A stretch of 55,312 nucleotides of DNA from Siminovitchia terrae (lineage in GTDB: Bacteria > Bacillota > Bacilli > Bacillales > Bacillaceae_C): assembly GCF_003605405.2 (NCBI RefSeq), contig NZ_QYTW02000003.1:297286-352597 (forward strand), in the 5' to 3' direction. A model generated the notes under the pieces. It was not told where the DNA came from and did no database searches. It saw nothing but the letters and a program-made list of their open reading frames with translations. This document shows positions 36,337 to 44,678 of this stretch, piece after piece (position 1 is the first letter of the stretch; each line of letters begins with the position of its first letter). Position numbers and translations under genes: made by a program.

Positions 36337-36430
36337 AAACGAAAGATAGCGCATTTTCCGTCTGCTGGCTCAATAGCGATGCCCTGTCGATTCGCCTATT
36401 GTGACAAGGGGGCATTAATCAATAAGCGCC
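36337..36430 (+). repeat. Possible eroded copy of the GC-rich intergenic repeat
   Basis: AAACGAAAGATAGCGC and the phrase GCTGGCTCAATAGCGATGCC, CCTGTCGATTCGCC resemble the left end and the CTTCGC core of other copies, but it is short and uncertain. Confidence 0.3.
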
Positions 36431-36444
36431 AATAAAAAGTAAAA

Positions 36445-36485
36445 AAGACTTGAAGCAACGTTGTAACGATGCTTCAAGTCTTTTT
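36445..36485 (-). terminator. Terminator of ylaH
   Basis: The stem GACTTGAAGCA/TGCTTCAAGTC with an 11-base loop has T5 on the plus strand and TTTTTT on the minus strand. It overlaps the ylaH stop. Confidence 0.88.
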
Positions 36486-36852
36486 AATTATCAAATGTAC
36501 CCGCTTTTTTCTCTTTGTTCAGTCTAATTTTATAAATGATTAATATGAGCGCAGCCACGACAAGTCCTTCTACAATCGGAAGAAAGATCCCAAGAAATGT
36601 AAGTAGTGTACACCCCATAAACAGAAAGATATAAATAATAGCGGACTTCAACAATGGAAGTTTCTTTGCAAATCCTAGTTTATAAACGAGGATACAAAGT
36701 ACCAAAATTGTTAAAAACAAGAGCCAACTTGCCGCTTTGGGACTTTGAGTCTGCTGATAATAAAATTTAAAAAATGGAGAAAAGCTATCAATCGCATCTT
36801 GGTCTGACTTTGTCATGCCAATGGCAAAAAACAGACTACCAATGAATTTCAT
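36484..36852 (-). CDS. ylaH: YlaH-like membrane protein
   Basis: 122 residues with three hydrophobic segments (about 41-60, 66-87 and 90-106). The N-terminal third is soluble ([20 protein letters not shown]). The block [25 protein letters not shown] is typical of YlaH. The function is unknown. GGGAGG precedes the ATG. It lies 92 bases downstream of typA on the same strand. Confidence 0.88.
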   Translation of the reverse strand: MKFIGSLFFAIGMTKSDQDAIDSFSPFFKFYYQQTQSPKAASWLLFLTILVLCILVYKLGFAKKLPLLKSAIIYIFLFMGCTLLTFLGIFLPIVEGLVVAALILIIYKIRLNKEKKAGTFDN

Positions 36853-36944
36853 TCAGGCTACCTCCCATGTCTTTAGAAAGGGGCTTCTTTTTACAAAAAG
36901 AAGCCTCCATAAGCATACCATATTTAAGCGGCATTATAACAAAT

Positions 36945-38774
36945 TTAGGCAAATTTTTTCTTTTTAGCTGCCTTTTCCCGTTCATTTTTGTTCAAAATTG
37001 TTTTACGCAAACGGATGGACTCAGGAGTTACCTCACATAACTCATCATCATTTAGGTATTCAAGGGATTCTTCCAAAGACATGATCCTAGGCCGTTTGAT
37101 GACTGAAGTCTGGTCCTTTGTCGCAGATCTGACATTCGTTGCATGTTTTGTCTTTGTAATATTAACAGCCAGATCATTATCGCGCGAATGCTCGCCGACA
37201 ATCATTCCCTCATATATTTCCGTACCAGGTTCAACAAATATTGTTCCACGCTCTTCCACATGCATGATACCGTATGTCGTTGCCTTTCCGCTTTCCATCG
37301 AAACAAGGACACCTTGATGCCTTCCTCCGATTTGTCCAGAAGCCATCGGTTGATAGCTGTCGAAGGTATGGTTCAAAATTCCGTAGCCCCTTGTCAATGA
37401 CATGAACTCTGTTGTATAACCGATCAATCCCCTTGCAGGAACATGGAATATCAGACGAACCTGTCCTTTTCCATTATTGATCATATCCAACATCGTACCT
37501 TTACGAGAGCCGAGTGATTCAATAATGCCTCCAGTGTATTCCTCCGGAGTATCAATTTGAACATGCTCAATCGGTTCGCAAAGTACGCCATCAACCTCTT
37601 TGATAATGACTTGAGGTTTTGATACCTGGAGTTCAAAACCTTCGCGGCGCATATTTTCAATTAAAATAGACAGGTGAAGCTCACCCCTGCCTGAAACAAT
37701 CCACGCATCCGGAGACTCTGTATCTTCGACACGAAGACTAACATCTGTTTCAAGCTGTGTTTTAATTCTTTCTTCGATTTTCCTTGCTGTAACAAATTTC
37801 CCTTCCCTGCCCGCAAACGGACTATTGTTGACCAAGAAAGTCATTTGAAGGGTAGGCTCATCTATTTTCAGCATTGGAAGAGGGTCCTGATGGTCGATTG
37901 GACATAGTGTTTCACCAACATTGATATCTTCCATACCAGACACCGCAACAATATCCCCTGTAAAAGCCTCTTCAATTTCCATTCTCTTCAATCCAAAGAA
38001 ACCAAACAGCTTAGTTACGCGAAACTGTTTCACGCTCCCATCCTGTTTCATCAGAGCAACTTGCTGGCCAACCTTGATTGTACCGCGGAAAATACGACCT
38101 ATTCCTACCCGTCCAACATATTTATCGTAATCCAAAAGGGATACCTGAAGCTGGAGAGGTTCATCCCTGTTTTCCACTGGAGCAGGAATATGCTCTAAGA
38201 TCGTTTCATACAGCACTTCCATGTTTTCATCCTGTTGGCCTGGGTCTGTGCTAGCCGTTCCATTTATCCCAGAAGCAAAAATGACTGGAAACTCCAATTG
38301 GTCATCATTGGCATCAAGTTCGATAAATAACTCAAGGACCTCATCCACCACTTCTTCCGGACGCGCAAAGTCACGGTCAATTTTGTTGACTACAACAATG
38401 GGTGTCAAGTTTTGTTCTAAGGCTTTTTTCAATACAAAGCGAGTTTGAGGCATACACCCTTCATAGGCATCTACTACAAGTAATACGCCGTCTACCATTT
38501 TTAAAATCCGTTCTACTTCTCCGCCAAAATCAGCATGTCCCGGTGTGTCCATGATATTAATTCTTGTATCTTTATATTGAATGGCAGTATTTTTCGCCAA
38601 AATCGTAATACCGCGTTCACGTTCCAAATCATTGGAGTCCATTACCCGGTCTTCAACATGCTCATTTGTCCGGAATGTACCGGATTGCTTGAGGAGCTGA
38701 TCGACCAAAGTCGTTTTTCCATGGTCAACGTGGGCAATGATCGCAATATTTCTGATATCATTTCTTGTATTCAA
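36945..38774 (-). CDS. typA: Translational GTPase TypA/BipA
   Basis: 609 residues from a TTG with AGGAGG upstream, giving [20 protein letters not shown]1 is [10 protein letters not shown]3 [10 protein letters not shown] and G4 NKIDRD; the domain order (G domain, beta barrel from 205, EF-G-like III and V, and a unique C-terminal domain ending KKKKFA) is complete. TypA binds the ribosome and aids 50S assembly and growth at low temperature. Upstream in-frame codons exist but lack a ribosome binding site. Divergent from ylaF. Confidence 0.96.
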   Translation of the reverse strand: MNTRNDIRNIAIIAHVDHGKTTLVDQLLKQSGTFRTNEHVEDRVMDSNDLERERGITILAKNTAIQYKDTRINIMDTPGHADFGGEVERILKMVDGVLLVVDAYEGCMPQTRFVLKKALEQNLTPIVVVNKIDRDFARPEEVVDEVLELFIELDANDDQLEFPVIFASGINGTASTDPGQQDENMEVLYETILEHIPAPVENRDEPLQLQVSLLDYDKYVGRVGIGRIFRGTIKVGQQVALMKQDGSVKQFRVTKLFGFFGLKRMEIEEAFTGDIVAVSGMEDINVGETLCPIDHQDPLPMLKIDEPTLQMTFLVNNSPFAGREGKFVTARKIEERIKTQLETDVSLRVEDTESPDAWIVSGRGELHLSILIENMRREGFELQVSKPQVIIKEVDGVLCEPIEHVQIDTPEEYTGGIIESLGSRKGTMLDMINNGKGQVRLIFHVPARGLIGYTTEFMSLTRGYGILNHTFDSYQPMASGQIGGRHQGVLVSMESGKATTYGIMHVEERGTIFVEPGTEIYEGMIVGEHSRDNDLAVNITKTKHATNVRSATKDQTSVIKRPRIMSLEESLEYLNDDELCEVTPESIRLRKTILNKNEREKAAKKKKFA

Positions 38775-38889
38775 AGTAGTTCCTCCTGCCTGAAATAAAC
38801 GAATGTAAATATAACTTAGCAATTATACCACAATAGTAGCCAAGCCGATATTTTTTTTGTACAATTAATGAATGAGGAGGGCGGACAAC

Positions 38890-39075
38890 GTGAATGGCAT
38901 TAAGTTTAATTTTCTTTTTTTAGCCATATTAGCGGCGTTTTCCATCGTAGGGATGGGCTTTTCCCTCGGTGCAAGAAGTACAATTGGAATGATTGTCTGT
39001 TTGATCATTTTAATATCTGTAATGGGCTATGGCTTTGCTACAAAGAAGAAATACAGGGAATCCGGCAAATTATAA
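38890..39075 (+). CDS. ylaF: YlaF-family small membrane protein
   Basis: 61 residues from a GTG with GAGGAGG upstream. Two membrane segments (about 7-28 and 33-50) are separated by GARSTIGM, and the end is basic (TKKKYRESGKL). This matches the YlaF/DUF5325 pattern found beside typA in Bacillus. The function is unknown. Confidence 0.82.
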   Translation: MNGIKFNFLFLAILAAFSIVGMGFSLGARSTIGMIVCLIILISVMGYGFATKKKYRESGKL

Positions 39076-39118
39076 ACACCCCTTGCTTTTATGATTACAC
39101 GCCACTTTGGAATCATAC

Positions 39119-39152
39119 AGAAACGGTCCAGTATACATCTGGACCGTTTTTT
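39119..39152. terminator. Terminator between ylaF and suhB
   Basis: The stem AAACGGTCCAG/CTGGACCGTTT with a seven-base loop is followed by TTTT on the plus strand and by TTTCTG on the minus strand; it serves both convergent genes. Confidence 0.85.
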
Positions 39153-39155
39153 CAT

Positions 39156-39956
39156 TCATAAACCTTTCGATAAATATTTTTGGATGATTTTTTCATGGAG
39201 CCCTGGCCTTGCCACAACTATCGGATTTCTTTCCAACATTTTCAGTGGCTCCCCTTTTAAATTTGTTACCTTCCCGCCAACTTCCTCAACTATGATTTTT
39301 CCTCCAGCAAAATCCCATGGTGAAAGCCGCATTGTTATGTAGGCATCAAGTCTTCCGGTCGCAACAAATACAAACTCAAGTGCAGCAGAACCGTACGATC
39401 TTGTTCCCCTCACATCTTTCACAAGTGGTATTAGGGTCTCTTTTGGGTCAATCAGCCTATTGGAAACAAGCCACGTTGAATTGATTCCGATTAACGCTTT
39501 TTCTACAGGAAGCTCTTCTAATGCCGGGAGTTTCTTGTCATTCCAATATGCGCCTTCGCCTGCTCTTGCATGATAAAGTTCCTGATATACAACGTCGTAT
39601 ACAAATCCCAGTCCCGGTTCTCCATTTTCATAAATCCCAATGGAAATCATGAAATTTCTCTGCTGGTGAACAAAATTAGTAGTGCCGTCAATCGGATCTA
39701 TAATCCAGATAATACCGGATAATCCGGTCGGTTCATCTCCAAAGCCTTCTTCACCTAGTATATGGTGATCAGGAAATGTTTCCCTTATTTTTTCAGTGAA
39801 AAATTGTTCCGTTTCCTGATCAATATTTGTTACTAGGTCATTTGGATTTGTTTTAGTCATGATTTCTGGTGTAGTTGCAAAAGAAGAGACAATCCTTTTG
39901 CCGGCCTCTTGAAGCCATGCTCTGGCATGTTTATCTATCAATGTCCAATTTGCCAT
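39156..39956 (-). CDS. suhB: Inositol-monophosphatase-family protein SuhB (YktC)
   Basis: 266 residues from the ATG giving MANWTLIDKHARAW, with GGAGG six bases upstream. The metal-binding sets EEGFGDE (residues about 68-74), WIIDPIDGTTNF (about 84-95) and SPWDFAGGKIIVEEVGG (about 208-224) are all present. Such enzymes hydrolyse inositol phosphates or related sugar and nucleotide phosphates with magnesium. Position beside ylaF, typA and ykzI matches yktC of B. subtilis. Confidence 0.93.
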   Translation of the reverse strand: MANWTLIDKHARAWLQEAGKRIVSSFATTPEIMTKTNPNDLVTNIDQETEQFFTEKIRETFPDHHILGEEGFGDEPTGLSGIIWIIDPIDGTTNFVHQQRNFMISIGIYENGEPGLGFVYDVVYQELYHARAGEGAYWNDKKLPALEELPVEKALIGINSTWLVSNRLIDPKETLIPLVKDVRGTRSYGSAALEFVFVATGRLDAYITMRLSPWDFAGGKIIVEEVGGKVTNLKGEPLKMLERNPIVVARPGLHEKIIQKYLSKGL

Positions 39957-40212
39957 TGTCATCCTCCGATCAGTCTTTCCTTCTTAATACTCAGCTTATT
40001 GAATATTGACCATCTTTTCAAGGAATAACAGATGAACTTTCAAAAAGGCGATCGACAGAAAGGAGTCCTTTTAGCGGCACCTGTGTCCCTCGGTACATTT
40101 TCCTTATTTTATCCCAAATTCATTCACAAAAAGACGAACTCTTTCATTTAATAATTCGGAAGAGAGTTCGCCGTCTAAATCTATTTTATCCTTTTCACCT
40201 GCAAAAACATCA
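39957..40212. other. Gap with a possible short degenerate ORF
   Basis: On the minus strand a frame that ends at 40104 reads FAGEKDKIDLDGELSSELL then NERVRLFVNEFGIK, which looks coding but has no start codon in frame. An ATG ATG with no clear ribosome binding site lies one base out of frame upstream at about 40214. A CGAACTCTTTC/GAAGAGAGTTCG hairpin falls inside. Apart from that I see nothing. Confidence 0.3.
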
Positions 40213-40407
40213 TTATAATGCTTGCATCTTTATCAATTCAGCACGGATCCTTTCTAGTTTACGCTTCGCTTTTGCCTTCATTTCTTCGTTGTTTTCTTGC
40301 ATTGCATCAAAGAGAACTGCGAGTTCATAGTTCAACTCTAGGTGAAGAACAGCCAGTTTCTGTTGGTCCACTACCTTCTTTCGATAAGTGTTGACGACTT
40401 GCTTCAT
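40213..40407 (-). CDS. ykzI: YkzI-like small helical protein
   Basis: 64 residues from the ATG giving MKQVVNTYRKKVVDQQ; AAGGAG precedes it. It is highly charged and predicted to be all alpha-helix (ELAVLFDAMQENNEEMKAKA, KRKLERIRAEL). No motif is recognised. The symbol is by position next to suhB/yktC and yktA. Function unknown. Confidence 0.65.
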   Translation of the reverse strand: MKQVVNTYRKKVVDQQKLAVLHLELNYELAVLFDAMQENNEEMKAKAKRKLERIRAELIKMQAL

Positions 40408-40607
40408 TATAAACACTCCTTCCGAGATTAGTGGCAAGTGCTTACCTTATCATTCGCTTACTTTATCGTATGTTGCCGACTGATTGCCGGTAACAAAATT
40501 GTGCACATACCTAGGATGATTACGAATGAATCCTTATTTAATAGTTAAATACCCATTTGTCGATATTCATAAACTCATGTTGTTCTCTGTCTGATGATGC
40601 CAGTTGT

Positions 40608-40877
40608 CTATAACCGTATTTTCTCTTCAGGAGAAGCCAGTTTCATTTTTTGAACGACCTTATAAGCTGAATAACCACTCACCTCTTCAAATTCATTACA
40701 AATATTCTTTTCATCTGCTTTCCCCGGTACAATCTCTTTAAAACGTCGGTACGCTTGCATTAGGACACTCCTTTCGATACCTTTTTCATACGCCTTTTCT
40801 ATTGATTGAAAAAAACGGATAACGTCCACAATTTCTTCAGTTGACCAATGTTGGGAAATCGGATATTGGTAATCCAT
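40608..40877 (-). CDS. yktA: UPF0223-family protein YktA
   Basis: 89 residues from the ATG giving MDYQYPISQHWSTEE, with GGAGTG upstream. Family blocks VIRFFQSIEKAYEKGI, AYRRFKEIVPGKADE and FEEVSGYSAYKVVQ are intact. No catalytic motif; function unknown. Its first base overlaps the last stop base of the flavin oxidoreductase gene (TAATG), so the two genes are translationally coupled here. yktB, the neighbour in B. subtilis, is absent. Confidence 0.9.
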   Translation of the reverse strand: MDYQYPISQHWSTEEIVDVIRFFQSIEKAYEKGIERSVLMQAYRRFKEIVPGKADEKNICNEFEEVSGYSAYKVVQKMKLASPEEKIRL

Positions 40878-41842
40878 TAATGAACACTCCATTTCACACG
40901 AATTTTTTCAGCTTCTTCTATGATTGTTTTCATGAGCTCTTCGACACTTACAACCTCATGTATCAAACCCACTGCCTGTCCTGCCCACCCGAATCCTTGT
41001 TCCGGTTTGCCTTCATAAATATATTTTTTATTGGCTGTTCCACTTATATACTGTTTCAGCTCTTCGTAGCCTGCTCCGGATTCCTCAAGTTCAATAATCT
41101 TTTTTGATAATGGGGTTGTGATGACCCGCCCGGGCGCTTTCAGTGTTCTTTTAATAATCTCTGTATCTGTTTCAGCCCCATCAACAATAGCTTGCTGATA
41201 TTGTTTTGAAGCATGAACACATTCCTTTGTGGCTATAAACCTCGTACCCATTTCAATTCCTTCCGCACCGAGACTCATAGCCGCCATAACCCCTCTGCCG
41301 TCTGCAATCCCGCCGGAAGCTATGACTGGAATTTTTACCGCGTCGGCAACCGTTGGAATGAGGATAAATGTACCGGTATCATCCCTACCGATATGTCCCC
41401 CTCCCTCCTGTCCGACAACCATGACAGCATCTGCCCCAAGTTCCTCTGCCTTTATTGCCTGGCGTTTCGCTGCGACAAGGACGAGCTTTTTTATATCTAC
41501 CCCTTCTAGTTCTTGGAAAAATCCGGTAGGATTTCCACCCGTAACAGAAACCACTCCAACCCCTTCTTTTACTGCTACCTCAAGCATATGTTCAAAGGGG
41601 CGTCCGTGCTGTCCAATGGAAAAATTAACACCGAAGGGTTTGTCGGTCATTGCTCTGGTTTTCCTTATCTCTTCCCTCAGCTCCTCAGGAGTTGAAAGTG
41701 ACATAGCTGTGATTTGTCCTAAGCCGCCAGCATTGGAAACCGCTGAAGCCAATTCAGCATAGGCTAAGTAAGCCAGTCCTCCTTGTATAATTGGATACTT
41801 GATATTGAGTAAATCTGTCACTCTTGTTTTCCACTTTGTCAT
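40877..41842 (-). CDS. FMN-dependent nitronate monooxygenase / FabK-like oxidoreductase
   Basis: 321 residues, a TIM barrel. MTKWKTRVTDLLNIKYPIIQ opens the family; GADAVMVVGQEGGGHIG (about 135-151), IPVIASGGIADGRG (about 173-186) and GTRFIATKE are FMN-binding loops. The class-defining histidine (GGGHIG) is present. The substrate may be a nitronate, or the enzyme may act as enoyl-ACP reductase; the sequence alone cannot separate these. AAAGGAGAG precedes the ATG. It is coupled to yktA and begins just after the tnpB remnant. Confidence 0.85.
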   Translation of the reverse strand: MTKWKTRVTDLLNIKYPIIQGGLAYLAYAELASAVSNAGGLGQITAMSLSTPEELREEIRKTRAMTDKPFGVNFSIGQHGRPFEHMLEVAVKEGVGVVSVTGGNPTGFFQELEGVDIKKLVLVAAKRQAIKAEELGADAVMVVGQEGGGHIGRDDTGTFILIPTVADAVKIPVIASGGIADGRGVMAAMSLGAEGIEMGTRFIATKECVHASKQYQQAIVDGAETDTEIIKRTLKAPGRVITTPLSKKIIELEESGAGYEELKQYISGTANKKYIYEGKPEQGFGWAGQAVGLIHEVVSVEELMKTIIEEAEKIRVKWSVH

Positions 41843-41889
41843 TCCATCATCTCTCCTTTTTTATTTTGGGGCAAATTAGAACAAAAGCG

Positions 41890-42739
41890 CAGCATCCCTT
41901 TTGTGTTTAAGTCTTCTATACAGATAATATCGTGGTTTTTGATGATCTCTGTACTGAGCTGATTCAAAAAATCGGTACGCTGATTCATGACTTTTTCGTG
42001 CAGCTTAGCCACTTTACGTTTTTGTTTCTGATAATTTTTCGCTTCAAAGAGATTGACACCCTTTTTCTTAGCGAGGAGGGCACGTCTGGACAACTTCCGT
42101 TGCTCGCGTTTGAGTTTCTTTTCCATTCTGGAAGTGAATCGATTATTGTCGATTTTGCGACCATCGAAAAGTCAGTGATCCCCAAGTCAACGCCAACCGC
42201 AAAGCCTGTTTTAGGGAGCTCGTGGATTTCTTCTTCGCATAACAAAGACGCGAAGAATGTCCCGCTCGCATGTTGGCGAATCGTGGCATTCAGGATACGC
42301 CCTTTCGGTTCTTGACTTTTAGCCAAAGCCACTAGACCTAGCTTGGGCAACTTCACGTGTTTCTCTTTCAGTTCAATACTATTATTCACATTTTTGGTTG
42401 TATAGCTTTGAACAGGATTTTTTTACTTTCGAATCTCGGTCGATGATTCCGTTTTTTGAAAAAACGAGAAAAAGAATCCGCCAGATTTTTTAGAGAGGAT
42501 TGAAGAGCCGTACTATCTACTTCTTTCAGCCAATAAGTGGCTTCTTCCCTTTTCATTTGAGTAAGTAAGGCAGAACAAACCTCATAGGACAAGCTTTTTC
42601 CAGTTTGAGCATACGCCGTATTCCAACGATGAAGAAAATGGTTATAGACAAATCTTGAACAACCGATGGTTTTAGCAATTAAGATTTCTTGTTCTTTCGT
42701 TGGATATATACGAAACTTGTAGGCTTTGTGCCGCAGCAT
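41890..42739 (-). pseudogene. Decayed tnpB (IS200/IS605-type RNA-guided nuclease)
   Basis: The order of TnpB motifs is readable across three frames: MLRHKAYKFRIYPTKEQEIL at the start, GVDLGITDFS with the first catalytic aspartate, and IEDLNTKGML with the glutamate. A first shift lies in a seven-T run on the plus strand at 42418-42424, where one more base restores RFESKKNPVQSYTTKN. A second lies near 42165-42172, where bases are lost after DLGITDF. The chain then stops at KGML, so the zinc finger and the last catalytic aspartate are deleted. No tnpA is nearby. The remnant cannot make an active nuclease. Confidence 0.85.
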
Positions 42740-42829
42740 TGGACTCACCTCACTTCATTGCTTTGATAGACAGACATCTCTATACTATTTTAACATTTGT
42801 ACTAGATCTCATTTATCTAAACAAAAGCC

Positions 42830-42878
42830 GATTCATCTACACGACTGAAGTCGCGAGTATTCTCGGTTGGATGATAAA
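42830..42878 (+). repeat. IS605-end-like motif between tnpB remnant and SR1
   Basis: TTCATCTACACGACTGAAGT followed by CGCGAGTATTCTCGGTTGGA aligns with the hairpin end of copies A and B (TTCATCTCACCACTTACAGAAGT, then GGGAGACTTCTGCTGAATGA). CGACTGAAGTCG and CGAGTATTCTCG fold as two small hairpins. It may be an old element end. The orientation is opposite to tnpB. Confidence 0.4.
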
Positions 42879-42883
42879 TAAAA

Positions 42884-42907
42884 GGAGCGCCCCGTCTGGG
42901 ATGCTCC
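42884..42907 (-). terminator. SR1 terminator
   Basis: GGAGCGCCCC and GGGATGCTCC pair with one mismatch around a four-base loop. The minus-strand tail is TTTTATTTAT. Confidence 0.8.
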
Positions 42908-42916
42908 ACATTTCAG

Positions 42917-43033
42917 TCAGTCTTCATCTGTTTTTCCATAGCATTCACAGCAACAGGAATACAATTTTGTCACTTTTTCATCTTCAACATAATCGATGGT
43001 CGCATTGCACTCCTGGCAAATGATGATCCCCAT
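42917..43033 (-). CDS. sr1P: SR1P, GapA-binding peptide encoded by SR1
   Basis: 38 residues starting MGIIICQECNATIDYVEDEK and ending in CCCECYGKTDED. The CxxC pair near the start and the cysteine cluster at the end fit the SR1P family. SR1P binds the glycolytic GAPDH GapA and strengthens its link with RNase J1, which is also encoded in this window (rnjA). The ATG has GGATGGAG upstream. The gene is too short for most gene callers. Confidence 0.88.
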   Translation of the reverse strand: MGIIICQECNATIDYVEDEKVTKLYSCCCECYGKTDED

Positions 43034-43084
43034 CTTCTCCATCCTTCCTGTGAAATGGCTTGAAGGCGATTATTCGTTAAAGTC

Positions 43085-43113
43085 ATAATAATATAACACA
43101 TCCTGTTTATCAA
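43085..43113 (-). promoter_or_regulatory. SR1 promoter
   Basis: On the minus strand TTGATA and TATTAT are separated by 17 bases, placing the start near 43078. CcpN or CcpA sites were not identified. Confidence 0.65.
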
Positions 43114-43149
43114 GCCCAATTTGTATGTCACAATTCACACAATAGGAGA

Positions 43150-43983
43150 TTATTCCGTTTCTGTATCAATTAAGTTAGGGTCTAGAAGTTCGTATCCTTT
43201 ATCACGTAGCCCCTCCACAATTTTTTCCAATCCGTCATTCGTCCATTCGCGGTCATGCATAAGCAAATTAGCACCGTCCTGAAGCAAAGGTGTGTTAACC
43301 ATAATATCCGAGATGGCTTCACCTGTCATATACTCTTTTTCCCAGTCATACCCGTATGTCCAATTCATCAGCAGCATATCTTCATCAGCAACGATCTGCC
43401 GGCTGTAATCTGTATTCTTGCCAAAAGGGGCACGGAAAAATTTCGGCTTTTCTCCTATGATTTTTTCCACGATTTCATTTACAGACAAAATTTCTTCCTT
43501 TTGTTTTTCTTCTGGAAGGGTTGTCAAGTCACTATGCGAATATGTATGGTTTCCGATAATAAATCCAAGGTCATGTATCTCTTTAATAACCTTTTCTTTT
43601 TCAGGAGAATTGATGAAGTGCCCATTGACGAAAAAAATAGCCGGTGCATTAAGTTTCTTCAAGGTTTTGGCCATTTCCAACGCATGTTCATCAGGAGCAT
43701 CGTCAATGGTCAAAAGTGCAACTTTGGGATTCGCCTCTCCAATCGGCTCCAAAGCAAAGGTGGTTTGATTCACTTTATATTCCGGAGAAACATCGATGTC
43801 CGCTTGTTGCGTGGAATCATCTTTTGGCTGATTATCTTCCTTTCCCTCCGCTTCCTGTTTATTTCCGCTTACTTCCTGTTTGGCTGATCCATCACTGGCT
43901 GGCTTGTCCTCATGTGACGATTTCTCCGTACCACAGGCAGCCAAAAGCAGTATTGCCGCTGTCATGGTGAAAAACTTCCTCAT
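43150..43983 (-). CDS. Secreted lipoprotein with NodB polysaccharide-deacetylase domain
   Basis: 277 residues from the ATG giving MRKFFTMTAAILL; AGGAAG lies upstream. The lipobox LLAAC puts the lipidated cysteine at about residue 18, followed by a low-complexity linker of E, K, D and Q to about residue 65. The NodB domain then shows TIDDAPDEH, HTYSHSDL (metal histidines), RAPFGKNTD and LLMHDREW. Such enzymes deacetylate peptidoglycan or other amino sugars outside the cell. In B. subtilis this interval holds speA and slp; neither is seen here. Confidence 0.88.
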   Translation of the reverse strand: MRKFFTMTAAILLLAACGTEKSSHEDKPASDGSAKQEVSGNKQEAEGKEDNQPKDDSTQQADIDVSPEYKVNQTTFALEPIGEANPKVALLTIDDAPDEHALEMAKTLKKLNAPAIFFVNGHFINSPEKEKVIKEIHDLGFIIGNHTYSHSDLTTLPEEKQKEEILSVNEIVEKIIGEKPKFFRAPFGKNTDYSRQIVADEDMLLMNWTYGYDWEKEYMTGEAISDIMVNTPLLQDGANLLMHDREWTNDGLEKIVEGLRDKGYELLDPNLIDTETE

Positions 43984-44152
43984 CACTGTCTTCCTTCCTA
44001 AAAATTAAAATATGAATTTACTTTATTATAACTTTCTTTCCCTTGGATAGATATAGGAGAATCATCATTGTTCTTGAAACTCAAACTTTCCTCCAAGCAG
44101 ATTTACCTACTCTAAAAGCTTGCAGATCTGAGTAAAGAGTTGCCTCTAAAGC

Positions 44153-44407
44153 CTAAAAAACCGTCGATCTATATAACGTATTCAGTAAGAGATGAATCCC
44201 TGCATAAGTGCCCAAGCTTGTTATGGTTATAAAAAAGGTGGTTTTGTTCGATTTGACTATCATTCTCGTAATTAAGAAAGCAAGATAAAAAAACACGGAA
44301 AATAGTATAGCCTTTGCGAGGATATGATCACGCCCCGAGAGCCACTCCACAAGTGTAAAACCGCTCCATACCATCAACTGCAAAAGAAGTGCCACATATT
44401 TTTTCAT
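44153..44407 (-). CDS. Small hypothetical membrane protein
   Basis: 84 residues with three hydrophobic stretches (about 4-21, 30-48, 57-77), the last two joined by the basic loop RMIVKSNKTT. GGTGA lies upstream of the ATG. No family is recognised and no terminator is clear. It could be a membrane-protein fragment or a real small gene. Confidence 0.5.
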   Translation of the reverse strand: MKKYVALLLQLMVWSGFTLVEWLSGRDHILAKAILFSVFFYLAFLITRMIVKSNKTTFFITITSLGTYAGIHLLLNTLYRSTVF

Positions 44408-44491
44408 TGTATGTCACCAACTTTTCAGAATATAACAGGACCCCTGTATGGAGCATATGCACTTTCTTGATTATATTAAACCTTTTTTATT

Positions 44492-44632
44492 AAGAAAAGC
44501 GGAAGCGCCTTGGTCAGCCTCGAAAAGCACAAGACGCTTCTCGAGAGGCTAGGCGCTGGCAGGCTCAGAACGCGACATCCTGTCGCTTCGCTTGCACTAG
44601 CACGTCCTGTCCGTCGTAGCCGGGGCAAAGAA
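44492..44632 (+). repeat. GC-rich intergenic repeat family, copy 8 (compact)
   Basis: Starts GAAAAGCGGAAGCGCCTTGG, includes GAAAAGCACAAGACGCTTCT and GAGAGGCTAGGCGCTGGCAG, then CGCTTCGCTTGCACTAGCAC and CGTCCTGTCCGTCGTAG. This compact form shows the family's likely core: an inverted-repeat-rich block GCGCCTTGG...GGCGCTGG followed by the CTTCGC unit. Confidence 0.7.
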
Positions 44633-44633
44633 A

Positions 44634-44672
44634 AACCCATGAAACTTCGAATTGAAATTCCATGGGTTCTTT
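44634..44672 (-). terminator. Terminator of the pdh operon
   Basis: AACCCATG/CATGGGTT arms with additional pairing between GAAACTTCG and the opposite strand form a stem after the pdhD stop. The minus-strand tail is TTTTTCTTTG. Confidence 0.75.
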
Positions 44673-44678
44673 GAATCA

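Larger units (their letters stand above)
42876..43078 (-). ncRNA. sr1: SR1 dual-function small RNA
   Basis: A minus-strand transcription unit of about 200 bases: a promoter at 43085-43113, the SR1P reading frame, and a terminator stem GGAGCGCCCC/GGGATGCTCC at 42884-42907 followed on the minus strand by TTTTATTT. SR1 of B. subtilis is about 205 bases, lies in the pdhD-speA-yktA region, base-pairs with ahrC mRNA and encodes SR1P. Size, place and peptide all agree. Expression in B. subtilis is repressed by CcpN and CcpA under glycolytic conditions. The 5' end is predicted from the promoter only. Confidence 0.85.
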
